From: Streptomyces antibioticus
GTDB lineage: Bacteria > Actinomycetota > Actinomycetes > Streptomycetales > Streptomycetaceae
Assembly (NCBI RefSeq): GCF_001514065.1
Contig: NZ_KQ948423.1
Coordinates: 953,717-1,017,716 of the forward strand
Reading direction: 5' to 3'
Length of the DNA stretch: 64,000 bases
Below, piece after piece: positions 32,888 to 42,001 of the stretch (the stretch's first letter is position 1; the number at the start of each line of letters is the position of its first letter). The position numbers and the translations under genes were made by a program. Below the pieces are notes generated by a model. It worked only from the letters and a program-made list of their open reading frames with translations. It had not been told where the DNA came from and did no database searches.

Positions 32888-35230
32888 CTACTTCACCGCG
32901 GGGCCGACCTCGATGGAGATCGTGGAGCCGTTCTTGGCCTCCTTGACGATCTTGATCTTGGTGTTGGTGTCAGTGACCCGGACGCCCGCGAAGGGGGTCG
33001 CCGCGTCGTAGTAGGTGCTGGTGTGGTCGTTGAAGACCGGCACCCCCTTCGACGACGGGATCCTGGTCGCGACGTCCGCCTTGTGCAGCGTCATGCCGTC
33101 CGTGCGGTACAGGCTGAACGGCGAGTCGTAGGACTGCAGGCGGCTGCTCATCGCCGTGCCGTCGGCCCACTTCAGGGCCTTCGCGTGGGAGTCGATCGGC
33201 AGGACGAGACCGGTGCCCGGGTGGGCGCTGGTGTTGTTGTCCGCCTGGGAGGTGTCCCACTTCCAGATCAACAGGCCGTTCTGGTACGCGTAGTGCTCGA
33301 CCCAGCTCGGACGGGTCGTGGAGAAGCCGAAGTTGTACGGGCCGACCTTCAACGTCTTGTCGTACGACACGTACTGGCGGTTCTCGGCGATGTAGTACTG
33401 CGCGTAGTCCTTGGTGAAGGACCCGCCCACACGGGAGAAGCCCTTCGCCGTCCAGGCCGCGTCCGCGGTCTCGGCGTCGTCGCTGAACAGGGCGGCGCCG
33501 TCGGCGGTCACGGAGATCCGGTCGGCCGTGAAGCCCTTGCCGGCCACACCGCCGTCCGACGAGTAGCGGAAGCGCACGTCGATCTTCTGGCCGGCGTAGG
33601 CGTCCAGCGGGAACGACAGCTTCTTGTACGCCTCCGAGGAACCGTCCAGCGCGGGCTGGCCGCTGGCGTCCCGCGAGAGGGCCGTGCCGTCGGCGGTGCC
33701 GTCGATCGGCGTCCACTTGGTGCCGCCGTCGGTGGAGACCTCGGTGTAGACGTAGTCGTAGCCGGCCTCGGTGTCCCACCAGCCGTCCAGGGTCAGCGTC
33801 GCCGCCGACTTGCCGGTGAGGTCCACGGAACGGGACAGCGTGTTGTTGAGGCTGTTGCCGCTGCCGCTCCACCACTGGGTGACGCCCTGGGCCGGGGTCA
33901 CGATCTCGGTGGTGACCGCCTTCTTGGGCAGTTCGACGACCAGACCCTGCTTGTTCTTCGTGTTGTACTCGGCGACGCCCAGCCGGTGCCTGGACTTGGT
34001 CGCGGCCTTCGCCACGTCGTAGTCCAGCCAGCCCAGTTGGAGCTTGTCCCAGGCGGTCATGTCGCCGGGCAGGTCACCGATGGCGTCCTTGCCGGTGCCG
34101 AGCCAGGAACCGGAGGACATCAGGGTCCAGAAGCCGGTGGAGTTGTCACCGCCGCCGCTGGTGTCGTAGTGGTCCGGCAGACCGAGGTCGTGGCCGAACT
34201 CGTGGGCGAAGACGCCGAGTCCGCCGTTCTCCGGCTGGATGGTGTAGTCGCCGACCCAGATGCCGGTGTCGCCGACCTGGGTGCCGCCGAGCAGGTTGCC
34301 CGAGGGGCCGGAGTTGCCGGCGTCGGTGCCGAAGGCGTACCAGCGGTGCGCCCAGATGGCGTCCTCGCCCTGCGCGCCGCCGCCCGCGGACTCGTCCTCA
34401 CCGGCGTGCACGATCTGAAAGTGGTCGATGTAGCCGTCGGGCTCGTTGAAGTCGCCGTCGCCGTCGAAGTCGTAGCGGTCCCACTGGTCGAACTCGGCGA
34501 GGTCCGCCTTGATCTGCGCGGCGGTGCGCCCCGCTGCCTTCTGCTGGGCGACCCAGGCCGTGAGGCCGTCCTGCACCGCGTTCCAGGCGCAGGTGTCACA
34601 GGAGTTGGAGCCGTAACGGGCCTCGTTGTAGGGGACCTTGACCCAGTCGGCGACCTTGCCCTCGACCGAGTAGCGGCCCGAGGACTGCTTCTCGTAGTAG
34701 GTCTTCATCGACGCGGTGCCGTCGCCGAAGTAGAGGTCCTCGTAGTGGGCCGTGTTGTAGTCCGCCTGCCACGCCGTGGAGTTGTCCTGGGCCCGGTCCG
34801 GCTTGGCTATCTCGTTGTGGGCGGGGCCGGCCGTGCCGCCGTAGCGGGGGTCCGTCTTGTCGCCGAACTCCACGAGGATCGTGAAGATCTTGTCGGTGCG
34901 CTCCCGGCCCAGCTCGACGTACTTGTGGTCGCCCTTGCGGGTCTTGAGCGCGACGACCTGCGAGCCGTTCCGCTCCGTCACCTTGGCGTCGCCGGATATG
35001 ACCTGCTTGAGCGCCTCTTCGCGCTGCGCCTCCTGGGTCTTGGAGAGCGGGCCGTCGAAGTCGTGTTCCTTCGTGGCCTTCGCCGGCTGCGGATCGGTCC
35101 GGTTCGAGGCGGCCGCCTGAGGGGCGGCGGTACTGGCCTGGGCGACGGCGAACGTGGAGAACGTGGCGGTCGCGGCGGCCAGCGCGACGGTGGTCGCCGC
35201 CGCTCTGAACGTCCAGGATCTACTGGTCAC
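32888..35230 (-). CDS. Secreted M6-family (immune inhibitor A-like) metalloprotease
   Basis: 780 residues from GTG 35230 (GGAGG 7 bp before). A signal peptide at residues 1-35, a propeptide-like region, then an M6 catalytic domain with the zinc motif 'HEFGHDLGLPDHYD' (about residue 342). A calcium-binding-like 'DFDGDGDFNEPDG' lies before it, and MAM/jelly-roll-like regions ('TLTLDGWWDTEAGYDYVYTEVSTDGG') follow. It should degrade extracellular protein. A 24-bp palindrome 85 bp upstream is the likely control site. Confidence 0.92.
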   Translation of the reverse strand: MTSRSWTFRAAATTVALAAATATFSTFAVAQASTAAPQAAASNRTDPQPAKATKEHDFDGPLSKTQEAQREEALKQVISGDAKVTERNGSQVVALKTRKGDHKYVELGRERTDKIFTILVEFGDKTDPRYGGTAGPAHNEIAKPDRAQDNSTAWQADYNTAHYEDLYFGDGTASMKTYYEKQSSGRYSVEGKVADWVKVPYNEARYGSNSCDTCAWNAVQDGLTAWVAQQKAAGRTAAQIKADLAEFDQWDRYDFDGDGDFNEPDGYIDHFQIVHAGEDESAGGGAQGEDAIWAHRWYAFGTDAGNSGPSGNLLGGTQVGDTGIWVGDYTIQPENGGLGVFAHEFGHDLGLPDHYDTSGGGDNSTGFWTLMSSGSWLGTGKDAIGDLPGDMTAWDKLQLGWLDYDVAKAATKSRHRLGVAEYNTKNKQGLVVELPKKAVTTEIVTPAQGVTQWWSGSGNSLNNTLSRSVDLTGKSAATLTLDGWWDTEAGYDYVYTEVSTDGGTKWTPIDGTADGTALSRDASGQPALDGSSEAYKKLSFPLDAYAGQKIDVRFRYSSDGGVAGKGFTADRISVTADGAALFSDDAETADAAWTAKGFSRVGGSFTKDYAQYYIAENRQYVSYDKTLKVGPYNFGFSTTRPSWVEHYAYQNGLLIWKWDTSQADNNTSAHPGTGLVLPIDSHAKALKWADGTAMSSRLQSYDSPFSLYRTDGMTLHKADVATRIPSSKGVPVFNDHTSTYYDAATPFAGVRVTDTNTKIKIVKEAKNGSTISIEVGPAVK

Positions 35231-35314
35231 TTGAGGTCCTCCCCCGCGTTCGGGCGCGCGGGGGCAGGAGGAGTCCTGATCATGGAGGGTCCGCGCGCGC
35301 GTGATCAACGCGTG

Positions 35315-35338
35315 TAGTCAAGTGACGTCATTTGACTA
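35315..35338. promoter_or_regulatory. 24-bp near-perfect palindrome, candidate operator
   Basis: TAGTCAAGTGAC faces GTCATTTGACTA; 11 of 12 pairs match, with TGACGTCA at the centre. It is 85 bp before the protease start and close to a minus-strand TTGACT. The regulator is unknown. Confidence 0.6.
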
Positions 35339-35362
35339 GAGGTTCAGAAGAAAAGACAGATC

Positions 35363-35418
35363 TTGACCTGACCAGGACAAGTGCGCTATGCGGAGTTGGC
35401 GTTCGCTTTACGAACGCC
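35363..35418 (+). promoter_or_regulatory. Promoter-like pair followed by an inverted repeat
   Basis: TTGACC (35363) and TATGCG (35387) are 18 bp apart, and GGCGTTCG-CTTTA-CGAACGCC (35398-35418) covers the expected start site. It would give a 230-nt leader for the small membrane gene at 35634. Confidence 0.4.
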
Positions 35419-35633
35419 TCGCGTCCCGGTCGACCGGCGCTCGGCTCCGTCCACCTGGTGGACGGCATGACTCCGTGCGCCCCCCGTGCACCGGTACTGT
35501 TGGTTAGGTCACGCTTACTGTTCGTTCCGCTCGGGCATGCACGCGAATAGAGTCGATTGGCGGAACGTTCGAAATTCGGCGGAAAGCCAGGCCGACACCC
35601 CCGTGGACCCCCACTTCCGAGGACACGATTGCC

Positions 35634-35912
35634 ATGCCTCGTCCGACTGCCGCACAGCTCGCCTACGGTTCGTTCACCGTGATGTTCTCGACGCTCGCCA
35701 TGCTGCTGCTGTCACAGACGAGTTCGGGGCTCGGGATCGCGGTCATCGCCGTCTCGGCGCTCGCGCTCGGGCTCCTCGTCGCCATGACGGTGCCGATCCC
35801 CAAGTCGCGGGTGGTCGCTGTGCAGAAGCCCGCCGAGGTCGCCGCGGCGGCCCCGGTGACGGCCGAGGAGCCCGTGGCCGCGGTGGCCACGAGCTCCCAG
35901 AAGGCTGCCTGA
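35634..35912 (+). CDS. Small membrane protein
   Basis: 92 residues with two membrane helices ('LAYGSFTVMFSTLAMLLLS', 'GLGIAVIAVSALALGLLVAMTV') and an Ala/Val/Pro-rich cytosolic or outer tail. No strong ribosome site is seen before ATG 35634. It has the composition of a genuine Streptomyces gene, but I recognise no family. Confidence 0.6.
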   Translation: MPRPTAAQLAYGSFTVMFSTLAMLLLSQTSSGLGIAVIAVSALALGLLVAMTVPIPKSRVVAVQKPAEVAAAAPVTAEEPVAAVATSSQKAA

Positions 35913-35940
35913 ACCCGACGTACGGCGGTGACGGTGGCGG

Positions 35941-36567
35941 TCAGCCGGTGCTGACCACCACCGTCTTCGCCGCCTTGTCGTGCAGCCCCTGCTTGTAGGG
36001 CTTGTCGAAGAAGCTCCAGCCCCCCGAGATCGCGGTCCAGATGCAGGCGCAGCAGAACGCGAACGGGATCCAGAGCACCAGGGAGCGGATCAGGGCGGTC
36101 TGCACGGAGGGCGTGGAGCCGTTCTCCAGGTTCGCCACCCGCATCTTCAGCCACTTCTTGCCGAGGGTCTGCCCCGACTTGGTGATCATGAAGGTGTCGT
36201 AGCCGATGTAGAGCAGGGCGGCGACCAGCGACTGCGCGAAGGACTTGCCGTACTCCACCTTGTCGGCGTTCACGTCGTACTCGTTGACCCCGAAGCCCCA
36301 GGTGAGCAGGGCGACGACGATCCCGACCAGGATCATGTCGATGATCCGCGCGAGCGTGCGGCGGCCGCTGTCGGCGAGCGGGGGCATGCCCGCGAGGGGG
36401 TCGGTGGGGTAACCGCCACCGCCGTAGGGATCACCGCCGCCGTACGGCGGGGGCGGGGGCTGACTGCCGTACGGCGAACCGGAGTCGCCCGACGGCGGGG
36501 GCTGCTTCCTGAACGGGTCGTCTTCCGGCGGCTGCTGGCCGGAGCCGGGGGGCGGTTCGCTGCTCAT
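35941..36567 (-). CDS. RDD family membrane protein with Pro/Gly-rich N-terminus
   Basis: 208 residues from ATG 36567. Residues 1-65 are Pro/Gly/Tyr-rich ('PPPPPYGGGDPYGGGGYP'); the rest is an RDD domain: 'SGRRTLARIIDMILVG' with its Arg-Ile-Ile-Asp, three or four membrane helices, 'SGQTLGKKWLKMRVA' and the closing 'QGLHDKAAKTVVV'. RDD proteins are small membrane proteins thought to act in transport. It follows a second RDD gene on the same strand by 90 bp. Confidence 0.88.
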   Translation of the reverse strand: MSSEPPPGSGQQPPEDDPFRKQPPPSGDSGSPYGSQPPPPPYGGGDPYGGGGYPTDPLAGMPPLADSGRRTLARIIDMILVGIVVALLTWGFGVNEYDVNADKVEYGKSFAQSLVAALLYIGYDTFMITKSGQTLGKKWLKMRVANLENGSTPSVQTALIRSLVLWIPFAFCCACIWTAISGGWSFFDKPYKQGLHDKAAKTVVVSTG

Positions 36568-36656
36568 GGCCCGAGTCGACCGCGAACCCCCGGACTCCGC
36601 ATCCGGCGAGCGGCCGTCCGGAGTACGGAATCCGCTGCCCCTGCCGCCGTATCCGG

Positions 36657-38447
36657 CTATCCCGCTACGAACGTATGTGCGGCCTTGTCGTGCCAGCACT
36701 GGCGCCACGGCTTGTCGAACAGGCCCCATACGACGCCCACGACACCGATCGCGAGCAGGCCGGGGACGCTGTAGACCAGCCAGCGGCGCAGGGCCGCGCC
36801 GAAGGTCGGGGGCTCGCCGCCCTCGATGTCCCGCACCTCCAGGCCGAGCAGCTTCTTGCCGAGGGTGCGGCCCCACTTGGCCGTGGGCAGCGCCTCGTAG
36901 AGGACGCCGAAGACGAGGAGGACGGCGAGGATGACGCCGAGGTACGTCGACGTCGTGCCGTCCAGCAGCCAGACGGTGACGGTCTCGCCGCTGAGCTTCG
37001 CCGCGTCGATCTTCTCGTCGACGTGGTCGAGGGCCTTGGTGCCGAGCGGTACGGCCGCTACGGCGGTGACGCCGAGCACCACGACCGTGTCCAGCAGCCG
37101 CGCCGCCAGCCGCTTGCCGAGGCCGGCCGGACGGGCGGAGGCCTGACGCCGGGCGGCGGCCTGGAAGATGTCGTCGACGGGCGGCTTCCAGGGCACGACG
37201 GGCTGATCCTCCCCCGACGCCCCGGCCAGCCGGTGCACCTGCTGCGCCCAGGAGGGCTGACCGCCACCGGGACCGCTGCTCATGGGGGCCGCGGCACCGG
37301 AGACGGAGGCGGGGGTGGGCTGCTGCGGGACGGAGGGCGCGGCGGGGCCGCCGGAACCGGCAGGGCCGACGGCCGGGTTGGCCTGCTGGGGGCCGGAGAG
37401 GGCGGTCGGGGCGGCGGCGGATACGGATGCGGATGCGGATGCCTGGCCGGAGGCTCCAGCCTGCGCGGCCGCAGCCCGCTCGGCAGCGGCCTTCCCGGCG
37501 CCGAAGCCGGGGGCGCTGGGGGCGGGGGCGCCGGGGGCGTTGAACGCGGGGCCGCCGGACGCGGGGCCACCGGACGCCGGATGGCCGGGGCCGCCGGGGA
37601 CGGAGACTCCAGGGGCGTTGAAAGCCGGTCCGCCCGAAGCGGGGGCGCCGGACGCTGACGTGCCAGGGCCGGTGAATGCGGGGCCGGCGGGGGCGGAGGA
37701 GGCCGGGGTGTCGGAAGCCGGGGGGCCGAAGGCGCCCGGCGTCGGGCCGGATCCGTGTGCGCCGGCCGTGCTCCCTCCCTGCGCCCCGCCCTGCTGGGCC
37801 GTGCGCGGGGGGACCGCCCGGAAGGTCATGGTCCCCTCGTCACCCACGGGGCCACCGGGAGCGGGAACACCGGGAGTTGCGGAGCCGGCCGGGGCGCCGA
37901 AGGCCGGTCCACCGGATGCACCCGCGCCGCCCTGTCCGGAACTCCCCTGCTGTCCCGCCGTAGGCCTGCGGAAGACGAACGTGTTGCCCGACGGGACGTC
38001 AGAGGCGTCCTGGGCGGGCGGGATCGTGGCCGTGCCGTCCGTGCTGGACGTCTCGGACGGGACGCGGGGGTCGGGGCCGGTCGGTGCTCCCCAGGAGACG
38101 CGGCGGTCCTGGTCGCCGCCGAAGCCGGACTGGTGACCCCGGTCGGCGCCCCAGGCCGACGCGGGTTCGGGGCGGCTGCCGTGCTGCGCCTCGGACGGGG
38201 AGGCCTGCGGCTGCGGGTCCTCGTCGAAGAAGTGCGGGCCCGTCTCCTCGACGGGCGGCACCCCGGCACCCGTACCCGCGCCCGAACCCGGCGGTGCCGG
38301 CGGCGTGCCGTCCGACGGGGCCGGGCGGCTCGTGCCCGGTACCCAGGAGGCACCGTTCCAATAGCGGACGTAGCCGGGGATGGACGGGTCCGGGTAGTAG
38401 CCCTCGCGGGGCCTGTCGTCACCGGGGGCCGGGGTTGGGGCGCTCAT
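36657..38447 (-). CDS. Long RDD family protein with DUF2510 and Pro/Ala/Gly-rich region
   Basis: 596 residues from ATG 38447. A DUF2510 motif starts it ('GYYPDPSIPGYVRYWNGASW', 16-35), then about 390 residues of low-complexity Pro/Ala/Gly/Ser repeats ('SGGPAFNAPG' and similar), then an RDD domain near the C-terminus ('LGKRLAARLLDTVVVLGVTAVA', 'TLGKKLLGLEVRDIEGG', 'CWHDKAAHTFV'). DUF2510 is often joined to membrane domains in actinobacteria. The disordered region is likely to vary in length. Confidence 0.85.
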   Translation of the reverse strand: MSAPTPAPGDDRPREGYYPDPSIPGYVRYWNGASWVPGTSRPAPSDGTPPAPPGSGAGTGAGVPPVEETGPHFFDEDPQPQASPSEAQHGSRPEPASAWGADRGHQSGFGGDQDRRVSWGAPTGPDPRVPSETSSTDGTATIPPAQDASDVPSGNTFVFRRPTAGQQGSSGQGGAGASGGPAFGAPAGSATPGVPAPGGPVGDEGTMTFRAVPPRTAQQGGAQGGSTAGAHGSGPTPGAFGPPASDTPASSAPAGPAFTGPGTSASGAPASGGPAFNAPGVSVPGGPGHPASGGPASGGPAFNAPGAPAPSAPGFGAGKAAAERAAAAQAGASGQASASASVSAAAPTALSGPQQANPAVGPAGSGGPAAPSVPQQPTPASVSGAAAPMSSGPGGGQPSWAQQVHRLAGASGEDQPVVPWKPPVDDIFQAAARRQASARPAGLGKRLAARLLDTVVVLGVTAVAAVPLGTKALDHVDEKIDAAKLSGETVTVWLLDGTTSTYLGVILAVLLVFGVLYEALPTAKWGRTLGKKLLGLEVRDIEGGEPPTFGAALRRWLVYSVPGLLAIGVVGVVWGLFDKPWRQCWHDKAAHTFVAG

Positions 38448-38661
38448 GTCCGTCGTCCCGTATCTGCTCGGGGGTGAATATGGGGGGCTCCACATCTATC
38501 AGACCGGCGCAACCCCCCACCGCCAGTCCCACCGGACCCACACGTTCGAGACGTTCGCAAAAAAAGTTCTCCGAACCCGCGTAATGCTTCCGCCCCCTCC
38601 CCGCTCTCCACCCGTGCGGGCCCACCACAGGGCCGCGCAGGAGCGGAGAGGAACGACCGAC

Positions 38662-39075
38662 ATGCACTACACCGTGGTGGAACGCGAGCTGGAGCTCAAA
38701 CTCATCCTGTCGCCGGAGCGCAGCATCCCGGTGCCGGCCCGGCTGAGCTACCGCACCGACGATCCGTACGCCGTCCACGTCACCTTCCACATCAACTCCG
38801 ACCACCCGGTGAACTGGACGTTCTCCCGCGAGCTGCTGGTGGAGGGGGTGTTCCGGCCGTGCGGGCACGGCGACGTGCGGGTGTGGCCGACGAAGGCGGA
38901 GGGCCGCAGCGTCGTCCTGATGGCGCTGAGTTCACCCGACGGGGACGCCCTGCTGGAGGCGCCCGCCGCCCAGGTGTCGGCCTGGCTGGAGCGGACGCTG
39001 CGGGTGGTGCCCCCGGGGACTGAGGGCGAGCAGCTGGGGATCGACGACGCGCTCGACCAGCTGCTCGCCCAGTGA
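38662..39075 (+). CDS. ssgG: SsgA-like sporulation and cell division regulator (SsgG)
   Basis: A 137-residue SALP-family protein: 'LSYRTDDPYAVHVTFHINSDHPVNWTFSRELLVEGVFRPCGHGDVRVWP' and 'VLMALSSPDGDALLEAPAAQVSAWLERTLRVVPPGTE' are diagnostic. SALPs are confined to morphologically complex actinobacteria and control septum formation. I call it ssgG from gene neighbourhood as remembered in S. coelicolor; the SALP assignment itself is secure. ATG 38662 follows GGAGAGGA by about 9 bp. Confidence 0.9.
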   Translation: MHYTVVERELELKLILSPERSIPVPARLSYRTDDPYAVHVTFHINSDHPVNWTFSRELLVEGVFRPCGHGDVRVWPTKAEGRSVVLMALSSPDGDALLEAPAAQVSAWLERTLRVVPPGTEGEQLGIDDALDQLLAQ

Positions 39076-39092
39076 GCCGGACTCGCGAAGAG

Positions 39093-40499
39093 TCAGAACA
39101 GCTTGCCCGGGTTCAGGAGGCCAAAGGGATCGAAGACCTGCTTGATCTGCCGCTGCATCTCCACCCCGACGGGGCCGAGCTCGCGCGCCAGCCACTCCTT
39201 CTTCAGCACGCCCACCCCGTGCTCGCCGGTGATCGTGCCGCCGAGCTCCAGGCCGAGGGCCATGATCTCGTCGAAGGACTCGCGGGCGCGCCGGGACTCG
39301 TCGGGGTCGGCGGCGTCGAAGCAGACGGTGGGGTGGGTGTTGCCGTCGCCGGCGTGGGCGCAGACTCCGATGGTGAGGTCGTACTTCCCGGCGATCCGCT
39401 CGACCCCTTCGAGCATGTCGGCGAGCCGGGAGCGGGGCACGCACACGTCGTCGATCATCGTCGTGCCCTTGACCGCTTCCAGCGCGGTCAGCGAGAGCCG
39501 CCGGGCCTGGAGGAGGAGCTCGGACTCGGCGGCGTCGTCGGCGGGGACGACCTGGGTGGCGCCGGCGGCCTCGCACAGGGCGCCGACGGCGGCGAGGTCC
39601 GCGGCCGGGTCCGGGGTGTCGAAGGCGGCGAGCAGCAGGGCCTCGGTGGTCTCCGGGAGCCCCATGTGGGCGATGGCGTTGACGGCCTTGACGGTCGTAC
39701 GGTCCATCAGTTCGAGGAGGGACGGGGCGTGCCCGCCCGCCATGATCCGGCACACGGCGTTGCAGGCCGCGGCGGCCGAGGCGAACTCGGCGGCCAGCAC
39801 CAGCTGCTGCGGCGGCTGGGGCCGGAGGGCGAGGATCGCCTTGACGACGATGCCGAGGGAGCCCTCGGAGCCCACGAAGAGGCGGGTGAGGTCGTAGCCG
39901 GCGACGCCCTTGGCGGTGCGCTTGCCGGTGGGCATCAGACGGCCGTCGGCGAGGACGACGTCGAGGCCGAGGACGTACTCGGCCGTCACCCCGTACTTCA
40001 CGCAGCACAGGCCGCCGGAGGCGGTGCCGATGTTGCCGCCGATGGTGCACATCTCCCAGCTGGAGGGGTCCGGCGGGTAGTAGAGGCCGTGTTCGTTGAC
40101 CGCGCGGGAGAGGGTCGCGTTGATGACGCCGGGTTCGACGACGGCGATGCGCTCGACGGGGTTGATCTCCAGGATGCGGTCCATCTTGGTGAGGGACAGC
40201 ACGATGCAGTCGTCGGTGGCGTTGGCGCCGCCGGACAGTCCGGTGCGGGCGCCCTGCGGGACGACCGGGACGCGCAGTTCCGTGGCGATGCGCATGACGT
40301 GCTGGACCTGCTCGACGGTGCGGGGCAGGACGACGACGGCGGGGGCGCCGGCCGGGCAGAAGCTGGCCATGTCGTTGGCGTAGGAGGCCGTGACGTCGGG
40401 GTCGGTCAGGACGGCCTCGGCGGGCAGACCGGCCAGGAGCCGGTCGACGAGGTTGCCGGTCACTTCGTCGCGAGGCGCTTCGATACGGCTCATGATCAC
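39093..40499 (-). CDS. FAD-binding oxidase of the glycolate oxidase (GlcD) family
   Basis: A 468-residue flavoprotein. The PCMH-type FAD domain has 'VVPQGARTGLSGGANATDDCIVLSLTKM', 'GGNIGTASGGLCCVKYGVT' and 'GLDVVLADG', and the C-terminus has 'HAGDGNTHPTVCFD' and 'GTITGEHGVGVLK'. It should oxidise a 2-hydroxy acid such as glycolate or D-lactate; no GlcE/GlcF partner is adjacent. The start is GTG 40499 or ATG 40493. It is convergent with ssgG. Confidence 0.9.
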   Translation of the reverse strand: MIMSRIEAPRDEVTGNLVDRLLAGLPAEAVLTDPDVTASYANDMASFCPAGAPAVVVLPRTVEQVQHVMRIATELRVPVVPQGARTGLSGGANATDDCIVLSLTKMDRILEINPVERIAVVEPGVINATLSRAVNEHGLYYPPDPSSWEMCTIGGNIGTASGGLCCVKYGVTAEYVLGLDVVLADGRLMPTGKRTAKGVAGYDLTRLFVGSEGSLGIVVKAILALRPQPPQQLVLAAEFASAAAACNAVCRIMAGGHAPSLLELMDRTTVKAVNAIAHMGLPETTEALLLAAFDTPDPAADLAAVGALCEAAGATQVVPADDAAESELLLQARRLSLTALEAVKGTTMIDDVCVPRSRLADMLEGVERIAGKYDLTIGVCAHAGDGNTHPTVCFDAADPDESRRARESFDEIMALGLELGGTITGEHGVGVLKKEWLARELGPVGVEMQRQIKQVFDPFGLLNPGKLF

Positions 40500-40582
40500 A
40501 GGTTCGCACCCGGGGCCATCGGTGTGAACCCCGCCCGCACGGGCCTTCGCCTACGGGAGTGTGGTCGTCGTATTGACGCACA

Positions 40583-42001
40583 GTGAGCGCCATGGAGAAC
40601 CAAGAGGAGGCCCGGCGGGGCGGCCGCGTCGGCCGCTGGGGACTGGTCGCCGCGCTCGCCGGGTGTCTGGTGCTCGGCGGGACGCTGATGGTGGTGCCGG
40701 TGCAGCGGACGGGCCCGCGGGCTGCCGTGCCGCCGGCGCCGGGTGCGCAGGCGCTCACGGCGGTGTCGGCGGGGGTGCCGGCCGCGCTGCCGGACCTCGC
40801 GGTGCTGATCGGTGAGCGGGAGACGTATCTGCGGAAGCACCCGCGGGACGCCGAGTCGTGGGCGGTGCTCGGGGCGGCGTATGTCGAGCAGGGGCGGCGG
40901 ACGGCGCAGCCGGCGTACTACCCGAAGGCCGACCGGGCGCTGCGGACCTCGCTGAGGGTGGAGAAGAGCGCCGCCGCTTTCGAGGGGCTGGCGGCGCTGG
41001 CGAACGCGCGGCGGGACTTCCGGGCGGCGCGGACGTGGGCTGAGGCCGCGCGGAAGCTGGACGCGAAGCGGTGGACGACGTATCCGCTGCTGATCGACGC
41101 CTGTACCGGGCTCGGTGACTGGAAGGCCGCGGGGCGGGCGCTGGAGCGGCTTCAGGAGCTGCGGGGCGGGCCGGCCGTGATGGCGAGGGCCGGGGCGGTG
41201 TACCGGGACCGGGGCTGGCGTGAGGACGCGCTGGCGCAGCTCTCCGACGCGGCGGCGGGCGCGAAGGCGCCGGCCGAGCGGGCGGCGTACCTGGAGCGGG
41301 TGGGGCAGCTGGCCTGGGAGCGCGGGGAGCGGGAGGTCGCGCTGCGGAACTTCCGGGAGGCGGTGCGGTTCGACCCCGACCAGCGGGCCGCGCAGGCCGG
41401 GCAGGGGCGGGCGCTGGCGGCGCTGGGGCGGACCGCGGAGGCACTGAGCGCGTACCGGCTGGCGCTGGCCAACCAGCCGAGCCCGCAGTACGCGCTGGAA
41501 CTGGGTGAGTTGTACGAGTCGCTGGGGCTGCGGCAGGCGGCGCGGGCGCAGTACGACCTGCTGCGGGCGCGGGTGGCCGGCGCCGCCGCGGGCGGGGCCG
41601 ACGAGGAGCTCGTGCTCGGCGTGTTCGAGGCCGACCACGGTGATCCCGCCTCCGCCGTACGGCGGTTGCGGGCGGAGTGGCGGCGCCAGCCGGGGATCGC
41701 GGTGGCCGACGCGCTGGGGTGGGCGCTGCACCGGGCCGGGGCGGACGAGGAGGCGCTGCGGTACGCGGTGCGGGCGACGGACACGGTGCACGGGGGCGGC
41801 GTACGCAGTGCGCTGTACGCCTTCCACCGGGGCATGATCGAGCGGGAGCTGGGGCAGCAGGGGCCCGCGCGGCGGCATCTTCAGGAGGCGCTGCGGATCA
41901 ACCCGTACTTCTCGCCGCTCCAGGTGCGCGCGGCTCGGCAGGCGTTGACGGAGCTGGGCGCCGAACCGTCCTCGGAGGTACCGGAGTCGGTCACACGGTA
42001 G
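40583..42001 (+). CDS. TPR-repeat protein with N-terminal membrane anchor
   Basis: 472 residues. One membrane helix ('GLVAALAGCLVLGGTLMVV', about 20-38), an Ala/Pro linker, then TPR repeats throughout ('ESWAVLGAAYVEQGRRTA', 'RAYLERVGQLAWERGEREVALRNFREAVRFDPDQ', 'RGMIERELGQQGPARRHLQEALRINPYF'). TPR arrays hold protein complexes; the partner is unknown. Its end overlaps the convergent nitrile hydratase gene by 11 bp. Confidence 0.85.
   Translation: MSAMENQEEARRGGRVGRWGLVAALAGCLVLGGTLMVVPVQRTGPRAAVPPAPGAQALTAVSAGVPAALPDLAVLIGERETYLRKHPRDAESWAVLGAAYVEQGRRTAQPAYYPKADRALRTSLRVEKSAAAFEGLAALANARRDFRAARTWAEAARKLDAKRWTTYPLLIDACTGLGDWKAAGRALERLQELRGGPAVMARAGAVYRDRGWREDALAQLSDAAAGAKAPAERAAYLERVGQLAWERGEREVALRNFREAVRFDPDQRAAQAGQGRALAALGRTAEALSAYRLALANQPSPQYALELGELYESLGLRQAARAQYDLLRARVAGAAAGGADEELVLGVFEADHGDPASAVRRLRAEWRRQPGIAVADALGWALHRAGADEEALRYAVRATDTVHGGGVRSALYAFHRGMIERELGQQGPARRHLQEALRINPYFSPLQVRAARQALTELGAEPSSEVPESVTR

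Larger units (their letters stand above)
35231..35633. other. Intergenic region upstream of the M6 protease
   Basis: 403 bp without a supported gene. From the protease side it holds a GC-rich leader, a 24-bp palindrome (35315-35338), a plus-strand TTGACC-N18-TATGCG promoter-like pair (35363-35392), and a perfect 8-bp inverted repeat with 5-nt loop (35398-35418). It probably carries two divergent promoters. Confidence 0.5.

Noticed and set aside
33023-35317. 764-codon plus-strand frame opposite the M6 protease
   Set aside because: Shadow of the protease; Val/Gly/Arg-rich with no signature, whereas the minus strand has signal peptide and zinc motif.
36657-38447. Repeat-rich region read as a CRISPR-like or satellite array
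   Set aside because: The repeats encode Pro/Ala/Gly low complexity in a continuous reading frame with normal codon bias.
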